Source: Pseudomonas yamanorum (GTDB lineage: Bacteria; Pseudomonadota; Gammaproteobacteria; Pseudomonadales; Pseudomonadaceae). From it: a stretch of 64,000 bases of DNA. The stretch is from NCBI RefSeq assembly GCF_900105735.1, contig NZ_LT629793.1, forward strand, positions 2,294,001 to 2,358,000, written 5' to 3'. The notes below the pieces were generated by a model. It made no database searches. It saw nothing but the letters and a program-made list of their open reading frames with translations, and was not told the origin of the DNA. Positions 9,105 to 19,475 of the stretch are shown here, piece after piece (the first letter of the stretch is position 1; each line of letters opens with the position of its first letter). The position numbers and the translations under genes were made by a program.

Positions 9105-10184
9105 TCAACCGGCCCGACGCAACAGCCAGAAGCCGGCCAAGGCGCAAATAGCCGTCGGGACCAGCACCGCAAACAGCGGCGAGAAGCCGAATACCAGGCT
9201 GGACGGCCCGAGCAGGTCCTGGGCGATACGGAAGGTGAAGCCCACCAGCACACCAGTAAACACGCGCTGGCCAAGGGTTACGGAACGCAACGGGCCAAAG
9301 ATGAACGAAATCGCCATCAGCACCAGCGCAGCGGTCACCACCGGCTGCAACACCTTGACCCAAAACGCCAGCCAGTAACGACCGTTGTTCAAGCCCTGGT
9401 CCTTGAGGTAATGGATGTAGCTCCACAGGCCAGAGATTGGCAGGCTTTCCGGGATCATCACCACGGTGTTCAGCAATTCGGGCTTGAGGGCAATGTCCCA
9501 CTGCTCCGTCGGCACATTGATGACTTCAGTACTCGACGCCGCGCCCTTGCCGATTTCACGGAAATAGGTGGTGGTCACATCGCTCAATTGCCACTTTTCA
9601 TCGCTGTACTGTGCGCGTTTGGCGAAACTGGACGACAACAGGTGACGCTCTTTATCGAAGCGGTAGCGAGTGACACCGACCAGCAAGCCGTCTGGTTGCA
9701 CGGCGTTGATGTGGATAAATTCCTCACCCTGGCGGTGCCACAGGCCATGCTTGGAGCTTTGGGCATCCCCCGAACCCTGGGCCAGGGCGCGGTTGGCCTG
9801 GGCGGTGGATTCGGCAGGGGGCGCCACGTATTCACCGATCAGCACGCTGACCGCCATCAGCAACAGCATCGGCTTCATGACCGCCCACACGATGCGGCCG
9901 ATGGAAACACCCGCCGCGCGCATGATGGTCAGCTCGCTGTTGCTGGCCAGGCTGCCCAAGCCGATCAGGCAGCCGATCAGCGCGGCCATCGGCATCATGT
10001 CGTAGAGACGACGGGGTGCCGTCAATGCCACGTAGCTCAGGACGTCGGTTACGGTGTAGGTATCGCTGACGTTGCCGACTTCATCAATGAAAGCGAACAA
10101 CGAGGCAAGCCCCAGAATAATGCCCAATACCGCAAGGATTGCGACCAGGACGCTGCTACCAATGTAGCGGTCGAGCTTAACCAC
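9105..10184 (-). CDS. lptG: LPS export ABC transporter permease LptG
   Basis: LptG forms with LptF and LptB2 the inner-membrane complex that extracts lipopolysaccharide and drives it along the Lpt bridge. The 359-aa protein has the YjgP/YjgQ permease layout: N-terminal membrane helices (KLDRYIGSSVLVAILAVLGIIL), a large periplasmic middle domain (about residues 110-260) and three C-terminal helices. The start overlaps the lptF stop by eight bases. A terminator follows directly. Confidence 0.95.
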   Translation of the reverse strand: MVKLDRYIGSSVLVAILAVLGIILGLASLFAFIDEVGNVSDTYTVTDVLSYVALTAPRRLYDMMPMAALIGCLIGLGSLASNSELTIMRAAGVSIGRIVWAVMKPMLLLMAVSVLIGEYVAPPAESTAQANRALAQGSGDAQSSKHGLWHRQGEEFIHINAVQPDGLLVGVTRYRFDKERHLLSSSFAKRAQYSDEKWQLSDVTTTYFREIGKGAASSTEVINVPTEQWDIALKPELLNTVVMIPESLPISGLWSYIHYLKDQGLNNGRYWLAFWVKVLQPVVTAALVLMAISFIFGPLRSVTLGQRVFTGVLVGFTFRIAQDLLGPSSLVFGFSPLFAVLVPTAICALAGFWLLRRAG

Positions 10185-11295
10185 GAGCCATCTCCTTCAT
10201 GCTGCGACGACTCTTCATCTTCAGGCGCAACGGTTCCCAATAAAGCAGGCCCAGGCCAATCGCCAGGAAGATCCCGTGGACCCACCACAACCCCAGGGTC
10301 GGCGACAGCTTGCCCTTCTCCAGGGAGCCACGGGCGGAAATCAGGATGGTCAGGTAAGCCATATAAAGCAGGATTGCCGGCAACAGCTTGAGGAAGCGGC
10401 CCTGGCGCGGGTTGACCCGGGACAGCGGCACGGCCATCAAGGTCACGATAAAGACCAGCAGCGGCAGGGAAATCCGCCATTGCAGCTCGGCGATCGAACG
10501 CAATTCCTTGCTGCCGACCAGGTCTGGCGTCGGGATCGCGTCACGGTCGGTGACCTCGTCGCTGACATCCGGCCGGGCCAGCATCACACCATAGGTGTCG
10601 TACTTGATTGCGCGGTAATCGGCCTGGCCGGGGCTGCCGTCATAACGATAGCCGTCCTCCAGGATCAGGTAGCGGCTGCCGTCCGGGCGCACTTCCTGAC
10701 GTCCCTTGTCGGCCACCAGAATCGAAATACCACGGTCTTTCTGGTTCTGGCCGAGGTTTTTCTGAGAGATGAACACACCGCCCAGGTTGGCACGGTCATC
10801 CGTCATTTGCTCGGTATAGGTCACCCGGGTGCCATCGTTGAGCGCTTGAAAGCGGCCAGGCTCCAGGGTGTCGAATTCGGTCATGGCGTCCTGTTTGTTG
10901 AGCACCAGTTGGAACTGCAGGGCACCCTGGGGCGCCAGGCTCAAGCTCAACCAGGCCACGACCAGCGCGATACCGGTGGCCGGAACCATGGTCATGGCCA
11001 GCAAACGTTGCTGGCTCATGCCGGTGGCCGACAACACGGTCATTTCGCTTTCAAGGTACAAGCGGCCGTAGGCCAGCAGAATCCCGAGAAACAGGCCCAA
11101 CGGCAGGATCAGCTGCAGGAAGCCCGGCAGGCGAAAGCCCATGATCAGGAACAGCGAGCCCGGATCCAGGGCGCCCGAGGCGGCCTGGGCGAGGTATTTG
11201 ACGAAGCGACCACTCATGATGATGACCAGCAATACCGCACTCACGGCACTCAGGGTCAACAGGACTTCGCGGGACAGATAACGGAAGACGATCAA
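10177..11295 (-). CDS. lptF: LPS export ABC transporter permease LptF
   Basis: Partner of LptG in the LptB2FG complex. The 372-aa protein starts IVFRYLSREVLLTLSAV and has the same six-helix permease architecture with a periplasmic beta-jellyroll domain. The start is judged to be TTG at 11295: a GGAG site lies seven bases before it and overlaps the more upstream in-frame GTG (11304), which would leave that GTG without a usable ribosome-binding site. It is divergent from pepA. Confidence 0.93.
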   Translation of the reverse strand: MIVFRYLSREVLLTLSAVSAVLLVIIMSGRFVKYLAQAASGALDPGSLFLIMGFRLPGFLQLILPLGLFLGILLAYGRLYLESEMTVLSATGMSQQRLLAMTMVPATGIALVVAWLSLSLAPQGALQFQLVLNKQDAMTEFDTLEPGRFQALNDGTRVTYTEQMTDDRANLGGVFISQKNLGQNQKDRGISILVADKGRQEVRPDGSRYLILEDGYRYDGSPGQADYRAIKYDTYGVMLARPDVSDEVTDRDAIPTPDLVGSKELRSIAELQWRISLPLLVFIVTLMAVPLSRVNPRQGRFLKLLPAILLYMAYLTILISARGSLEKGKLSPTLGLWWVHGIFLAIGLGLLYWEPLRLKMKSRRSMKEMARG

Positions 11296-11403
11296 ACCAG
11301 ACACTCCAGGGTTGTCAGGCTAAGGCGGCCAAACAAGCAAGCATATCGAGTCGACCCAATGCTGCAGGCCGGCTAAAAAGATGGCGCATTATCCTGTGAT
11401 TGA

Positions 11404-13068
<1,665 letters not shown>

Positions 13069-13080
13069 AACTGACGACCC

Positions 13081-13107
13081 CGGGGCGGCGATTCCAACGC
13101 CGCCCCG
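13081..13107 (+). terminator. GC-rich hairpin after pepA
   Basis: CGGGGCGGCG and CGCCGCCCCG form a perfect 10-bp stem with a 7-base loop, 12 bases after the pepA stop. No T-run follows, so termination may be weak or helped by the REP that follows at once. Confidence 0.6.
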
Positions 13108-13108
13108 A

Positions 13109-13200
13109 CCGTAGCAGCTGCCGAGCCCCGGCGAGGCTGCGTCAGCGGAGTATCTGACACACCGCAACGCAGCCTCGCTCAGGCTCGACAGCTGCTACGG
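13109..13200. repeat. Second-type REP inverted repeat
   Basis: Arms CCGTAGCAGCTG...GCGAGGCTGCG and CGCAGCCTCGC...CAGCTGCTACGG form a long imperfect hairpin in the pepA-holC gap. The arm sequence differs from the TGTGGGAGC family seen elsewhere in the window, so at least two REP families are present. Confidence 0.82.
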
Positions 13201-13261
13201 GGTTTTCGTGGTGGTCGATCAGACAGTATTTACACATGCGGCGCGGCTATCAGGACCCCCA

Positions 13262-13690
13262 ATGACCCAAGTCGACTTCTATATATTGCCCAGCGCCGAT
13301 CCTTCCGCGCGCCTGGACTTTGCCTGCAAGCTCACCGAAAAAGCCTGGCGCATGGGCCACCGCATCTACCTGCACTGCAGCGATGCCGCCCAGCGTGATG
13401 ACCTCGACGCCCGCCTGTGGCGCTTCAAGGGCGAAAGCTTCGTGCCCCACGGTCCCGCCGAATCAGAGCCGGAAGGCCTGGTGGTACTGGGTTTGGGCGA
13501 TAACTGTGGCGATCACACAGACCTGCTGGTCAACCTCGACCTGAAAGTACCGGCCTTCGCCAAGAGTTTCGCCCGTGTGGCGGAAGTGGTGGTGGAAGAC
13601 CCGGCTATTCGTCAGGCCGCACGGGAGAGTTTCCGTTTCTACCGTGAACAGGGCTATTCTCTGCAAGATCACCGGCTACAACGACTTTGA
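13262..13690 (+). CDS. holC: DNA polymerase III subunit chi
   Basis: Chi links the clamp loader (through psi) to SSB at the replication fork. The 142-aa protein shows the family pattern: a short N-terminal strand (TQVDFYIL), the AWRMGHRIYLHC segment, DLDARLWRFKGESFVPH and a C-terminal YREQGYSLQDH. ATG 13262 follows AGGA; the frame is open back to 13208 without homology. It lies immediately upstream of a small conserved gene and the valS region, as in other pseudomonads (from memory). Confidence 0.92.
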   Translation: MTQVDFYILPSADPSARLDFACKLTEKAWRMGHRIYLHCSDAAQRDDLDARLWRFKGESFVPHGPAESEPEGLVVLGLGDNCGDHTDLLVNLDLKVPAFAKSFARVAEVVVEDPAIRQAARESFRFYREQGYSLQDHRLQRL

Positions 13691-13694
13691 GCAC

Positions 13695-14108
13695 ATGATG
13701 GACACTCCAAACCCGCTAAAAGACCCTGACCACCTGCTGGACGACCTTGAGTCGATCCGCAAGCTGCTCGGTGATGATGACCTGCAACCGCCGCTGCTGA
13801 CCGATGCGGTCAACGGTGACGTACAAATTCCCTTGCTGTTCGATATGGTCGGTGGCAAGCCTGTTGCGCCGGACCCTGTCGAAACGCCCGTGGAGCAAGC
13901 CGCACCCGCACCCGCGCCGGCGGTTGCCGTGCCTGCCGCGGAGAAAGCGCCCGACGCCCTGCTGCTGCACTTGGACAACGAACTGCGCGCTGCTGCGCAA
14001 CTGATCATGCAAGACGTGATCGACGATTTTGCCCCGCATATCGAAACCGAGATCAAGCGCCGACTGGATGCGCGCATGGAGCGGTTGTTGAGCCAGTACC
14101 AATCCTGA
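13695..14108 (+). CDS. Conserved hypothetical protein between holC and valS
   Basis: A 137-aa acidic protein that overlaps nothing and starts five bases after the holC stop, so it is cotranscribed. It has an N-terminal acidic segment (DPDHLLDDLESIRKLLGDDD), a Pro/Ala-rich linker (about residues 70-90) and a C-terminal amphipathic helix (LRAAAQLIMQDVIDDFAPHIETE). Pseudomonads carry a similar small gene here (PA3833 position, from memory). The two adjacent ATG codons at 13695 and 13698 are both possible. Function unknown; its position suggests a link to replication or simple operon membership. Confidence 0.8.
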   Translation: MMDTPNPLKDPDHLLDDLESIRKLLGDDDLQPPLLTDAVNGDVQIPLLFDMVGGKPVAPDPVETPVEQAAPAPAPAVAVPAAEKAPDALLLHLDNELRAAAQLIMQDVIDDFAPHIETEIKRRLDARMERLLSQYQS

Positions 14109-14154
14109 CCGGTAAAAGATCAGAGCGGTTTTGAATTCGAGACCGCTCATCGAA

Positions 14155-14172
14155 ACTGTTATTTCTAACAGT
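14155..14172. promoter_or_regulatory. Operator-like palindrome upstream of the Ig-repeat gene
   Basis: ACTGTTA-TTTC-TAACAGT is a perfect 7-bp inverted repeat, 64 bases before the start of the Ig-repeat gene. It contains CTGT-N8-ACAG, the LexA box pattern. A sister palindrome with the same outer bases, also preceded by AA and followed by AG, lies before the RHS gene at 19357-19374. Confidence 0.6.
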
Positions 14173-14235
14173 AGATTCAACCCGTTTCTGCGAGAGAAAG
14201 TGGCAACAGCCTCTTAACTCTTCAGGAGAAACGGC

Positions 14236-16164
14236 ATGAGCGCACCAACAGTTTTCTCGCCGATCACAAAAATCTTTCCACAAAACAGACCGATTTTTCT
14301 GGGGAAGGGGGCACCAGGTACCGAAATTACTGTGTGTCAGAGCAACACCGGGATCGGCCTGGCGAAAACCATAGTCGACACAAATGGCAGTTGGCTGGTT
14401 CGGTCAGCGGTAGAGCTGCCGGCCGGCATATACGCCTTCACTGCTTATACAACGTCAACTGGCGAATACGCGGCGAACACCAATGTTTATATCGAGGCGA
14501 ATGTTCAGCCTCCAACGCCAAGCCCCCCTGTAGTACCTCCTACAGATACGATCACCCCTTCAGTGCCTCCGATCACTCCTTCGGTGCCTCCAGTCACCGG
14601 TGGCACCCTGCCCTACGGCAGTGCTCCCATTGTCGACAGTCCCGCCAACAACGAACGCCTGACGACTCGACAGCCGCAGCTCTCGGGCAGGGCCGCCCCC
14701 AATACGGATATCTATGCGTATGGCAAAGACTACAATCCGGCGTATGGCAACGTAAAAGCAGACGCCAATGGCAATTGGCATCTTCCGCCGACGCAGGAGC
14801 TGAGGCTTGAGCCTGACGGTACCGCTGTGGTGATAGTGGCTCAACTCGCCAGCGACGGCGCTGGCTGGGCGTCACCTTGGACGACGGTGACCTATAACCT
14901 TTCCGCACCAACCAGCTCAGCCCTGCCCTACGGCAGCGCTCCCATTGTTGACAGTCCCGCCAACAACGAACGCCTGACGACTCGACAGCCGCAGCTCTCA
15001 GGCAGGGCCGCCCCCAATACGGATATCTATGCGTATGGCAAAGACTACAACCCGGCGTATGGCAACGTAAAAGCAGACGCCAATGGCAATTGGCGTATCC
15101 CGCCGACACAGGAGCTGAGGCTTGAGCCTGACGGTACCGCTGTGGTGATAGTGGCTCAACTCGCCAGCGACGGCGCTGGCTGGGCTTCACCTTGGACGAC
15201 GGTGACCTATAACCTTTCCGCACCAACCAGCTCAGCCCTGCCCTACGGCAGCGCTCCCATAGTCGACAGTCCTGCCAACAACGAACACCTGACGACTCGA
15301 CAGCCGCAGCTCTCAGGCAGGGCCGCCCCCAATACGGTTATCTATGCGTACGGCAAAGACTACAACCCGGCGTATGGCAACGTAAAAGCAGACGCCAATG
15401 GCAATTGGCGTCTCCCGCCGACGCAGGAGCTGAGGCTTGAGCCTGACGGTACCGCTGTGGTGATAGTGGCTCAACTCGCCAGCGACGGCGCTGGCTGGGC
15501 TTCACCTTGGACGACGGTGACCTATAACCTTTCCGCACCAACCAGCTCAGCCCTGCCCTACGGCAGCGCTCCCATTGTCGACAGTCCCGCCAACAACGAA
15601 CGCCTGACGACTCGACAGCCGCAGCTCTCGGGCAGGGCCGCCCCCAATACGGTTATCTATGCGTACGGCAAAGACTACAACCCGGCGTATGGCAACGTAA
15701 AAGCAGACGCCAATGGCAATTGGCGTCTCCCGCCGACGCAGGACCTGAGACTTGAACCTGACGGTACCGCTGTGGTGATAGTGGCTCAACTCGCCAGCGA
15801 CGGCGCTGGCTGGGCGTCACCTTGGACGACGGTGACCTATAACCTTTCCGCACCAACCAGCTCAGCCCTGCCCTACGGCAGCGCTCCCATTGTTGACAGT
15901 CCCGCCAACAACGAACGCCTGACGACTCGACAGCCGCAGCTCTCAGGCAGGGCCGCCCCCAATACGGATATCTATGCGTATGGCAAAGACTACAACCCGG
16001 CGTATGGCAACGTAAAAGCAGACGCCAATGGCAATTGGCGTATCCCGCCGACGCAGGACCTGAGGCTTGAGCCTGACGGTACCGCTGTGGTGATAGTGGC
16101 TCAACTCGCCAGCGACGGCGCCAGCTGGGCGTCGCCATGGGCAACCGTGACCTATAACTTCTGA
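14236..16164 (+). CDS. Ig-like tandem repeat protein, no signal peptide
   Basis: A 642-aa protein built of one diverged N-terminal Ig-like module (about residues 1-90), a Pro-rich linker (about 92-125) and five near-identical 105-aa modules. Each module begins LPYGSAPIVDSPANNE and contains QLSGRAAPNT, a central KADANGNW turn and a final PWTTVTYN strand, matching the bacterial Ig-like pattern. No signal peptide, membrane segment, LPXTG, RTX or autotransporter domain is visible, so the route out of the cell, if any, is unclear. The start ATG 14236 has a strong AGGAG site. The DNA repeats are nearly identical, so the copy number should vary by recombination. The protein could be an adhesin-like or binding partner; no function is assigned. 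Confidence 0.82.
   Translation: MSAPTVFSPITKIFPQNRPIFLGKGAPGTEITVCQSNTGIGLAKTIVDTNGSWLVRSAVELPAGIYAFTAYTTSTGEYAANTNVYIEANVQPPTPSPPVVPPTDTITPSVPPITPSVPPVTGGTLPYGSAPIVDSPANNERLTTRQPQLSGRAAPNTDIYAYGKDYNPAYGNVKADANGNWHLPPTQELRLEPDGTAVVIVAQLASDGAGWASPWTTVTYNLSAPTSSALPYGSAPIVDSPANNERLTTRQPQLSGRAAPNTDIYAYGKDYNPAYGNVKADANGNWRIPPTQELRLEPDGTAVVIVAQLASDGAGWASPWTTVTYNLSAPTSSALPYGSAPIVDSPANNEHLTTRQPQLSGRAAPNTVIYAYGKDYNPAYGNVKADANGNWRLPPTQELRLEPDGTAVVIVAQLASDGAGWASPWTTVTYNLSAPTSSALPYGSAPIVDSPANNERLTTRQPQLSGRAAPNTVIYAYGKDYNPAYGNVKADANGNWRLPPTQDLRLEPDGTAVVIVAQLASDGAGWASPWTTVTYNLSAPTSSALPYGSAPIVDSPANNERLTTRQPQLSGRAAPNTDIYAYGKDYNPAYGNVKADANGNWRIPPTQDLRLEPDGTAVVIVAQLASDGASWASPWATVTYNF
14611..16161 (+). repeat. 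Five direct repeats of 315 bp
   Basis: Unit starts (CCCTACGGCA) fall at 14611, 14926, 15241, 15556 and 15871, a spacing of exactly 315 bp. Copies differ at only a few positions, for example the codon giving NTD or NTV, WHL/WRI/WRL and ELR/DLR. The last unit is slightly diverged at its end. This level of identity indicates recent duplication or ongoing gene conversion. Confidence 0.95.
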
Positions 16165-16173
16165 GCCGCCCGC

Positions 16174-16229
16174 CGTCACGCCATCACGCCATCACGCTCG
16201 TACTATCCCATGAGCAGGATGGCGTGACG
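16174..16229 (+). terminator. Hairpin after the Ig-repeat gene
   Basis: CGTCACGCCATC (16174-16185) and GATGGCGTGACG (16218-16229) are perfect 12-bp complements separated by 32 bases, ten bases after the stop. There is no T-run, so this is a terminator-like or stabilising hairpin of uncertain strength in front of valS. Confidence 0.5.
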
Positions 16230-16347
16230 TGCTACAGAACAGAGATGACTTTCCCCCCTCATCATCACCTGGCTCTACGCCCATAGGCACATCCCCGCTA
16301 TACTCACCGGCTTTTCTTCAGCAAATGCCAATAGGGTCCCGCCGCGC

Positions 16348-19194
16348 ATGGATAAGACCTACCAGCCGCACGCCATTGAAACTTCCTGGTACAACACCTG
16401 GGAGTCCGAGAATTATTTCGCTCCGCAAGGCGCGGGCGATGCCTACACCATCATGATTCCGCCACCGAACGTCACTGGCAGCCTGCACATGGGCCATGGC
16501 TTCAACAATGCGATCATGGATGCCCTGATTCGTTTCCGCCGCATGCAGGGTCGCAACACCCTGTGGCAGCCAGGTACCGACCACGCCGGTATCGCCACCC
16601 AGATGCTGGTGGAACGCCAACTGGAAGCCACTGGCCAGAACCGTCACGACCTGGGTCGCGAGAAATTCCTGGAGAAAATCTGGGAATGGAAGGATCAGTC
16701 CGGCGGCAACATCAGCCGTCAGATCCGTCGCCTGGGCTCGTCCGTCGACTGGAGCCGCGAGCGCTTCACCATGGACGACGGCCTGTCGGAAGCTGTGAAA
16801 GAAGCCTTCGTGCGCCTGCATGAAGACGGCCTGATCTATCGCGGCAAGCGCCTGGTCAACTGGGACACCAAGCTGCACACGGCAATTTCCGACCTTGAAG
16901 TGGAAAACCACGACGAGAAAGGTTTCCTGTGGAACCTCAAGTACCCGTTGGCTGACGGCGCCAAGACCGCCGAAGGCAATGATTACCTGATCGTCGCCAC
17001 CACCCGTCCGGAAACCATGCTTGGCGACGCCGCCGTCGCGGTTAACCCAAACGACGAGCGCTACCAGGCGCTGATCGGCAAGTTCGTTGAGCTGCCGCTG
17101 GTTGGCCGTCGCATCCCGATCATCGCGGACGATTACTGCGACCCTGAATTCGGCACCGGCTGCGTAAAAATCACCCCGGCCCACGATTTCAACGACTACG
17201 AAGTCGGCAAGCGCCACAACCTGCCGCTGCTGAACATCTTCGACAAGAACGCCGCTGTGCTGCCGGCCTGCCAGGTGTTCAACCTCGACGGCACGCTGAA
17301 CGAAAGCATCGACGGCAAGATCCCGGCTGAATACGCGGGCCTCGACCGTTTTGAAGCGCGCAAGCAGATCGTTGCCGCCTTCGACGCCGCGGGCCTGCTG
17401 GTAAGCGTCGACGACCACGCCCTGAAAGTGCCGAAAGGCGACCGTTCCGGCACCGTCATCGAGCCTTGGCTGACCGACCAGTGGTACGTGTCTACCAAAC
17501 CTTTGGCTGAGCCGGCAATTGCCGCCGTGGAAGACGGCCGCATCGCGTTCGTGCCCAAGCAGTACGAAAACATGTACTTCTCGTGGATGCGTGACATCCA
17601 GGATTGGTGCATCAGCCGTCAGCTGTGGTGGGGCCACCGGATTCCGGCCTGGTACGACGAGTCGGGCAAGGTCTACGTTGGCCGCGACGAAGCCGAAGTT
17701 CGTGCCAAGCACAACCTCGGCCCGGACGTGGCGCTGCAACAGGACAACGACGTACTGGACACCTGGTTCAGCTCGGGCCTGTGGACGTTCTCCACCTTGG
17801 GCTGGCCGCAACAGACCGAATTCCTGAAGAAATTCCACTCCACCGACGTGCTGGTCACCGGTTTCGACATCATTTTCTTCTGGGTTGCCCGGATGATCAT
17901 GCTCACCATGCACTTGGTGAAGAACGAAGACGGCACGCCGCAGGTACCGTTCAAGACCGTGTACGTCCACGGCCTGGTGCGTGATGGCCAGGGCCAGAAG
18001 ATGTCCAAGTCCAAGGGCAACGTCCTGGACCCACTGGACATCATCGACGGCATCGACCTGGAAACCCTGGTGCAGAAACGCACCTCGGGCCTGATGCAGC
18101 CGAAACTGGCGAAGAAGATCGAGAAGCAGACCCGCGACGAGTTCGCCGATGGCATCGCCAGCTACGGCACCGACGCCCTGCGCTTTACCTTCTGCTCGCT
18201 GGCGTCCACCGGTCGCGACATCAAGTTCGACATGGGCCGCGTCGAAGGCTACCGCAACTTCTGCAACAAGATCTGGAACGCCGCGCGCTACGTGCTGGAT
18301 AAAGGCGAAGACTGCGGCCAGAACGGCGAGGCCATCGAGCTGTCCCTGGCGGATCGCTGGATCATCTCCCAGCTGCAGCGCACCGAAGCCGAAGTGACCC
18401 GTCAACTCGACCAGTTCCGCTTCGACCTGGCGGCACAGGCCTTGTACGAGTTCATCTGGAACCAGTATTGCGACTGGTACCTGGAACTGTCCAAGCCCGT
18501 GCTGTGGGACGAGAACTCGCCGATCGAACGTCAGCGCGGCACCCGTCACACCCTGGTGCGCGTACTGGAAGTGGCGTTGCGCCTGGCGCATCCGTTCATG
18601 CCTTTCATCACCGAAGAAATCTGGCAGCGCATCGCGCCGCTGGCGGGCAAAGACGGCAAGACCATCATGCTGCAACCTTGGCCCGTGGCCAACGAAGCCC
18701 GCATTGATGAGGCGGCCGAAAGCGATATCGAGTGGCTCAAGACCCTGATGATGGGCACGCGCAACATCCGCGCCGAGATGAACATCGGTCCGGGCAAGCC
18801 ACTGGCCGTGTTCGTGAAAAACGCCAGCGCCGAAGATCAGCGTCGCCTCACCGAGAACGACGCGCTGCTCAAGAAGCTGGCGAAGCTGGAGTCGATCACC
18901 GTATTGGCCGCTGGCGCCGAAGCACCGCTGTCCGCCACCGCACTGGTTGGCGAGATGGAAGTGCTGGTGCCGATGGCCGGCCTGATCGACAAAGGTGCCG
19001 AACTGGCGCGCCTGGACAAGGAAATCCTGCGCCTGCAAGGCGAAGTGCAGCGGGTGGGCGGCAAGCTGTCCAACGCCGCCTTCGTCGACAAGGCCCCGGC
19101 TGAAGTTATCGACAAGGAACGCGCCAAACTGGCTGAAGCTGAACAGGCTTTGGGCAAGCTGGCGGAGCAGCACGCGCGTATATCCAGCCTGTGA
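16348..19194 (+). CDS. valS: Valyl-tRNA synthetase
   Basis: Class I synthetase charging tRNA-Val. The 948-aa protein has the HIGH-type motif HMGH (about residues 47-50) in [15 protein letters not shown], a large editing domain with the [10 protein letters not shown] segment, KMSKS near residues 551-555, an anticodon-binding domain and the C-terminal coiled coil ([20 protein letters not shown]) typical of ValRS. It is essential and lies between two accessory genes, the Ig-repeat gene upstream and the RHS gene downstream. Confidence 0.98.
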   Translation: MDKTYQPHAIETSWYNTWESENYFAPQGAGDAYTIMIPPPNVTGSLHMGHGFNNAIMDALIRFRRMQGRNTLWQPGTDHAGIATQMLVERQLEATGQNRHDLGREKFLEKIWEWKDQSGGNISRQIRRLGSSVDWSRERFTMDDGLSEAVKEAFVRLHEDGLIYRGKRLVNWDTKLHTAISDLEVENHDEKGFLWNLKYPLADGAKTAEGNDYLIVATTRPETMLGDAAVAVNPNDERYQALIGKFVELPLVGRRIPIIADDYCDPEFGTGCVKITPAHDFNDYEVGKRHNLPLLNIFDKNAAVLPACQVFNLDGTLNESIDGKIPAEYAGLDRFEARKQIVAAFDAAGLLVSVDDHALKVPKGDRSGTVIEPWLTDQWYVSTKPLAEPAIAAVEDGRIAFVPKQYENMYFSWMRDIQDWCISRQLWWGHRIPAWYDESGKVYVGRDEAEVRAKHNLGPDVALQQDNDVLDTWFSSGLWTFSTLGWPQQTEFLKKFHSTDVLVTGFDIIFFWVARMIMLTMHLVKNEDGTPQVPFKTVYVHGLVRDGQGQKMSKSKGNVLDPLDIIDGIDLETLVQKRTSGLMQPKLAKKIEKQTRDEFADGIASYGTDALRFTFCSLASTGRDIKFDMGRVEGYRNFCNKIWNAARYVLDKGEDCGQNGEAIELSLADRWIISQLQRTEAEVTRQLDQFRFDLAAQALYEFIWNQYCDWYLELSKPVLWDENSPIERQRGTRHTLVRVLEVALRLAHPFMPFITEEIWQRIAPLAGKDGKTIMLQPWPVANEARIDEAAESDIEWLKTLMMGTRNIRAEMNIGPGKPLAVFVKNASAEDQRRLTENDALLKKLAKLESITVLAAGAEAPLSATALVGEMEVLVPMAGLIDKGAELARLDKEILRLQGEVQRVGGKLSNAAFVDKAPAEVIDKERAKLAEAEQALGKLAEQHARISSL

Positions 19195-19211
19195 GGTAGC
19201 TGAATCTACGG

Positions 19212-19268
19212 AAAAACCGAATGCCAAGACAGATCAATCATTTGATCTGGTCTTGGCATTTTTGGTTT
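19212..19268 (+). terminator. Rho-independent terminator of valS
   Basis: AATGCCAAGACAGATCAA pairs with TTGATCTGGTCTTGGCATT around a TCAT loop, followed by TTTGGTTT and preceded by GAAAAACC. It ends the valS transcript and isolates the RHS gene downstream. Confidence 0.9.
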
Positions 19269-19356
19269 GTGCCGGACGCTGAGCGTTTCCAACATGTGCC
19301 CTACAAACGATAGACAAACTAAATAACATAGCAATTACTTCGATCAGTTATAAAAA

Positions 19357-19374
19357 ACTGTCAACTATGACAGT
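19357..19374. promoter_or_regulatory. Operator-like palindrome upstream of the RHS gene
   Basis: ACTGTCA-ACTA-TGACAGT is a perfect 7-bp inverted repeat about 100 bases before the RHS start. It has the same outer halves as the palindrome at 14155-14172 (ACTGTYA, TRACAGT, both flanked by AA and AG) and also fits CTGT-N8-ACAG. The less AT-rich core makes a LexA site less certain than a shared dedicated regulator. Confidence 0.6.
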
Positions 19375-19475
19375 AGAGGGCTCCCGCTTGTCCTCGTAGT
19401 ATGAAAACAGCCACATTAAATTTCAAACGAAGAAATATGGCTGGCTTTCATTTTCACTCAAGCGAGGCGAATGTC

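Noticed and set aside
14594..16144. Repeated Arg/Cys-rich open frames on the minus strand within the Ig-repeat gene
   Set aside because: They only reflect the 315-bp repeats read backwards.
16318..19227. A 969-codon open frame on the minus strand opposite valS
   Set aside because: It mirrors valS codon by codon, a frequent effect of high GC at third positions; it has low-complexity His/Gln/Val-rich translation and no recognisable domain.
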